Below are positions 62,201-64,000 of a stretch of 64,000 nucleotides of DNA, piece after piece. Made by a program: the position numbers and the translations under genes. This stretch comes from Gonatopus flavifemur (taxonomy: Eukaryota > Arthropoda > Insecta > Hymenoptera > Dryinidae): positions 49,372,001 to 49,436,000 of the forward strand of contig JAFFJZ010000002.1 in NCBI GenBank assembly GCA_018340375.1. The letters are read 5' to 3'. The first letter of the stretch is position 1, and each line of letters starts with the position of its first letter. The notes under the pieces are model-generated. The model did not search any database. It was not told where the DNA came from and saw only the letters and a program-made list of their open reading frames with translations.

Positions 62201-62988
62201 ACCCAGATATGCTTTGACAAATGTATCAAGCTTGAGCCAATGGTAGTCAACACCATGCCTAGCTTGATCGCCAACATGCGCACCAAACTAGGTTAATTTG
62301 TGGGATGATAACAATGTTTAATGCTTGGCATCCAAGCTTGGTTCAATATTAAAATTCAATATTGGTTATATGCTTGCAATCGATGCGATGTTGGTACCAT
62401 GATTGATATACAATACCAATTTAGGCTAAATGAGGAGGACAGATTTTTTATTGGCGTCCAAGTCTGATTGAATATTTGCGTTTGAACAATTGACCAAACT
62501 TGGTAACAGATTTGAATCAATGCTAGTCATCACTGGGTGTAGCTTGGATTGACAACTTCGTTACCAGGCTAGATTAATGTTTATCAAGATTTGGTTAGCT
62601 ATGACGGAACAAGCTTCGGAAAATATGCTTGGTCCTAACATTGGTTTCTGAGGCTCTAGCAACGCTTAGTCAGCTATGGCAGCCCACACGGAGCAAAAGG
62701 TATTGCTGGCATAACAAGCAGGCCTGTTACTATAGCGCCTACAAAAAAAATTGGCTGAAAGAGCAAGAAAAATGATTGAAACAACTGACATAAACCAATT
62801 TGTTAACGGAACTTAGCTGCTGGAGTGAATGTTCTTGCAAAGACAACAAATTCCTTTGTAGGCGCTATAGCAGCAAACCATTTTTTCTCCGTGCACGCAT
62901 CGGCCAAAGCTAGGCTAACAAGACTTGGCGTAAGAAGCTTGAAGCCGATCATGGCACAATTGTCAGTTATGGCATCATGAGCCTGGGT
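62201..62988. mobile_element. Probable ACCCAG element with CAAGCTTGG repeats
   Basis: Starts ACCCAGATATGCTTTG and ends GAGCCTGGGT. The interior repeats CAAGCTTGG, TTGGC and GCTAGG motifs in both orientations, in the style of the CCCATA elements but without alignable sequence. A CACGGAG MITE is nested at 62687-62893. The terminal match is only about 6 bp and no target duplication is evident, so boundaries are weak. Confidence 0.45.
62687..62893. repeat. CACGGAGAAAAAA MITE, copy 2
   Basis: Opposite-oriented copy of the MITE at 42683-43873 without the hAT insertion: ends CACGGAGCAAAAGGTATTGC and GCAAACCATTTTTTCTCCGTG, flanked by CA (62685-62686, 62894-62895). It shares ACTATAGCGCCTACAAA and the CTTTGTAGGCGCTATAG arm. 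It gives the empty-site length for the split copy. Confidence 0.85.
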
Positions 62989-63104
62989 ATTCTGGCGCGG
63001 TGATCTTCAAAAACCAAATCTTGAGTTCATTACCTGTCCAAGTTTACTTGTCAGAAGGCAACAAATGTCAATAACATGCACGAAGAGAAGAGAATGGTAA
63101 TATT

Positions 63105-63160
63105 TACTAGGGGTGTGCGAGTAGTGATTTTTTCGAGTCGAGCCGAGTACTCGAAAAGTA
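63105..63160. repeat. CGAGT-rich repeat fragment
   Basis: TAGGGGTGTGCGAGTAGTGA followed by TCGAGTCGAGCCGAGTACTCG-type sequence looks like one end of a dispersed repeat, possibly a hAT-like terminus. No partner end is visible before the LINE begins at 63320. Confidence 0.25.
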
Positions 63161-63319
63161 TATAATATATATGAATATGAATATAATCTATATGTGATAG
63201 TGGATAACGATCCCTTATGTTCTCTGAGAATATTCTACCCTTTGCAAATGATGATTCATGATAATTCTAAGAACATCGAAAAATTACTCGAAGATTATCG
63301 AGTAGCTGTATTAACACCA

Positions 63320-64000
63320 CTGTTTTCTGATATAATTTCTGATTTCCAGCATGGCTGCACTTCTGGAAAATCTACCGTAACTAACTTGTCTATTTTTCCT
63401 CATGTCGTGTCCTCTGCGCTTGATCAAAATGCCCAGGTGGATACTATATATACAGACTTCTCAAAGGCTTTTGACAGAGTTGATCATAATATATTGTTAA
63501 ATAAATTAAGTAATTTGGGTATTCGCAGCAATTTTTTGTCGTGGTTACAGAGTTATATTCTGAATCGTACGCAATCAGTTCGTGTCTCTCAATATTTTTC
63601 TGATTCATTTTTTGTATCCTCAGGTGTACCGCAAGGCTCACATCTAGGTCCTTTATTATTTATTATTTTCATTAATGATATCTCTATGATTTTCAAGTAC
63701 TGCACACATCTTCTTTTTGCTGATGACCTGAAACTGTTTATGATTATAAGAACTTACAGAGATGCTCAAAATCTGCAATCTGATTTGGATCGGTTACAAT
63801 CTTGGTGTGTGCTATCTAATATGTCATTAAATCTCACTAAATGCCATGTGATGAGATTTTATAGAGGTAAAAATGCTATTTATTTTCCTTATAACTTGTC
63901 TCATTCTCTGTTATCACTTATAAATACTGTTCGTGATCTTGGAGTTTCATTTGACTCTCGTTTCAACTTCTCAGATCATTACAATTACATAGTTGGTACT
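63320..64000 (+). CDS. Jockey-type LINE reverse transcriptase, 5'-truncated, runs off the window
   Basis: One uninterrupted plus-strand frame reads LFSDIISDFQHGCTSGKSTV (RT motif 2), then motif A as YTDFSKAFDRVDH, motif B as SSGVPQGSHLGPLLFIIFIN, motif C as LLFADDLKLF, and the thumb-side RDLGVSFDSRFNFSDHYN. All catalytic Asp residues are present (TDF and FADD). The endonuclease and RT motifs 0-1 are absent: homology starts abruptly at about 63320, as expected from incomplete reverse transcription. The frame is open upstream to 63128 but that part is not LINE-like. No stop occurs before the window end, so the 3' half and tail cannot be judged. It may be the same lineage as the 14468-15440 fragment, but the two do not overlap in sequence. 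Confidence 0.9.
   Translation, partial: MFSDIISDFQHGCTSGKSTVTNLSIFPHVVSSALDQNAQVDTIYTDFSKAFDRVDHNILLNKLSNLGIRSNFLSWLQSYILNRTQSVRVSQYFSDSFFVSSGVPQGSHLGPLLFIIFINDISMIFKYCTHLLFADDLKLFMIIRTYRDAQNLQSDLDRLQSWCVLSNMSLNLTKCHVMRFYRGKNAIYFPYNLSHSLLSLINTVRDLGVSFDSRFNFSDHYNYIVGT

Noticed and set aside
63444..63641. Minus-strand frame of 65 residues
   Set aside because: Shadow of the clear plus-strand reverse transcriptase.

Overview
This window looks like AT-rich intergenic DNA from an insect. A parasitoid-type hymenopteran is possible, but nothing here fixes the species. The transposon content points to an arthropod: three mariner lineages, RTE-like and Jockey-like LINE fragments, a hAT relic, a tRNA-derived SINE and many short inverted-repeat elements. 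I found no convincing host gene, no rRNA, no functional tRNA and no CRISPR array. Every open frame I can assign belongs to a transposable element. The remaining open frames are short, AT-biased and without recognisable domains.

Layout, left to right. 1-1675 holds a decayed LINE on the minus strand (endonuclease tail plus reverse transcriptase). 8455-9712 is a small MITE split by a 1,103-bp element that has a nearly identical twin at 40728-41830. 14468-15440 is a Jockey-type LINE fragment that has lost its reverse transcriptase. 15781-18966 is an irritans-type mariner broken by a CTCTGAAT-rich element, which is itself broken by a CCCATA element. 20-27 kb has scattered MITEs, a second CCCATA copy and a LINE 3' end. 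31951-32455 is another LINE 3' end with an (ATG)n tail.

34289-35597 is an almost intact mariner with perfect 30-bp terminal repeats and one frameshift. 39.9-42.6 kb is a GGGTCA-repeat element carrying the second 1,103-bp copy. 42.7-43.9 kb is a MITE split by a hAT relic with an 8-bp target duplication. 44.9-47.2 kb is a third CCCATA copy followed by nested inverted-repeat elements. 49.9-53.0 kb is two adjacent TTAA-bounded elements; the larger is a foldback structure carrying two further foldbacks and a SINE. 54.9-56.2 kb is a dead Mos1-like mariner. 57.9-60.4 kb is a stack of MITEs containing a second tRNA-like promoter module. 62.2-63.0 kb is another inverted-repeat element, and 63.3 kb to the end is a 5'-truncated Jockey-type reverse transcriptase that runs off the window.

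The main interest is the transposon stratigraphy. About a dozen short elements with different bodies share a terminal consensus (CAC-N-G-N-R-A-A) and a 2-bp target duplication, usually TA. This suggests one unseen transposase source, possibly of the CACTA/CMC group (inference). Two of the longer elements carry a tRNA-like A-box/B-box module inside inverted terminal repeats, an unusual pairing of a Pol III promoter with DNA-transposon ends. All boundaries were read by eye from repeats and target duplications.
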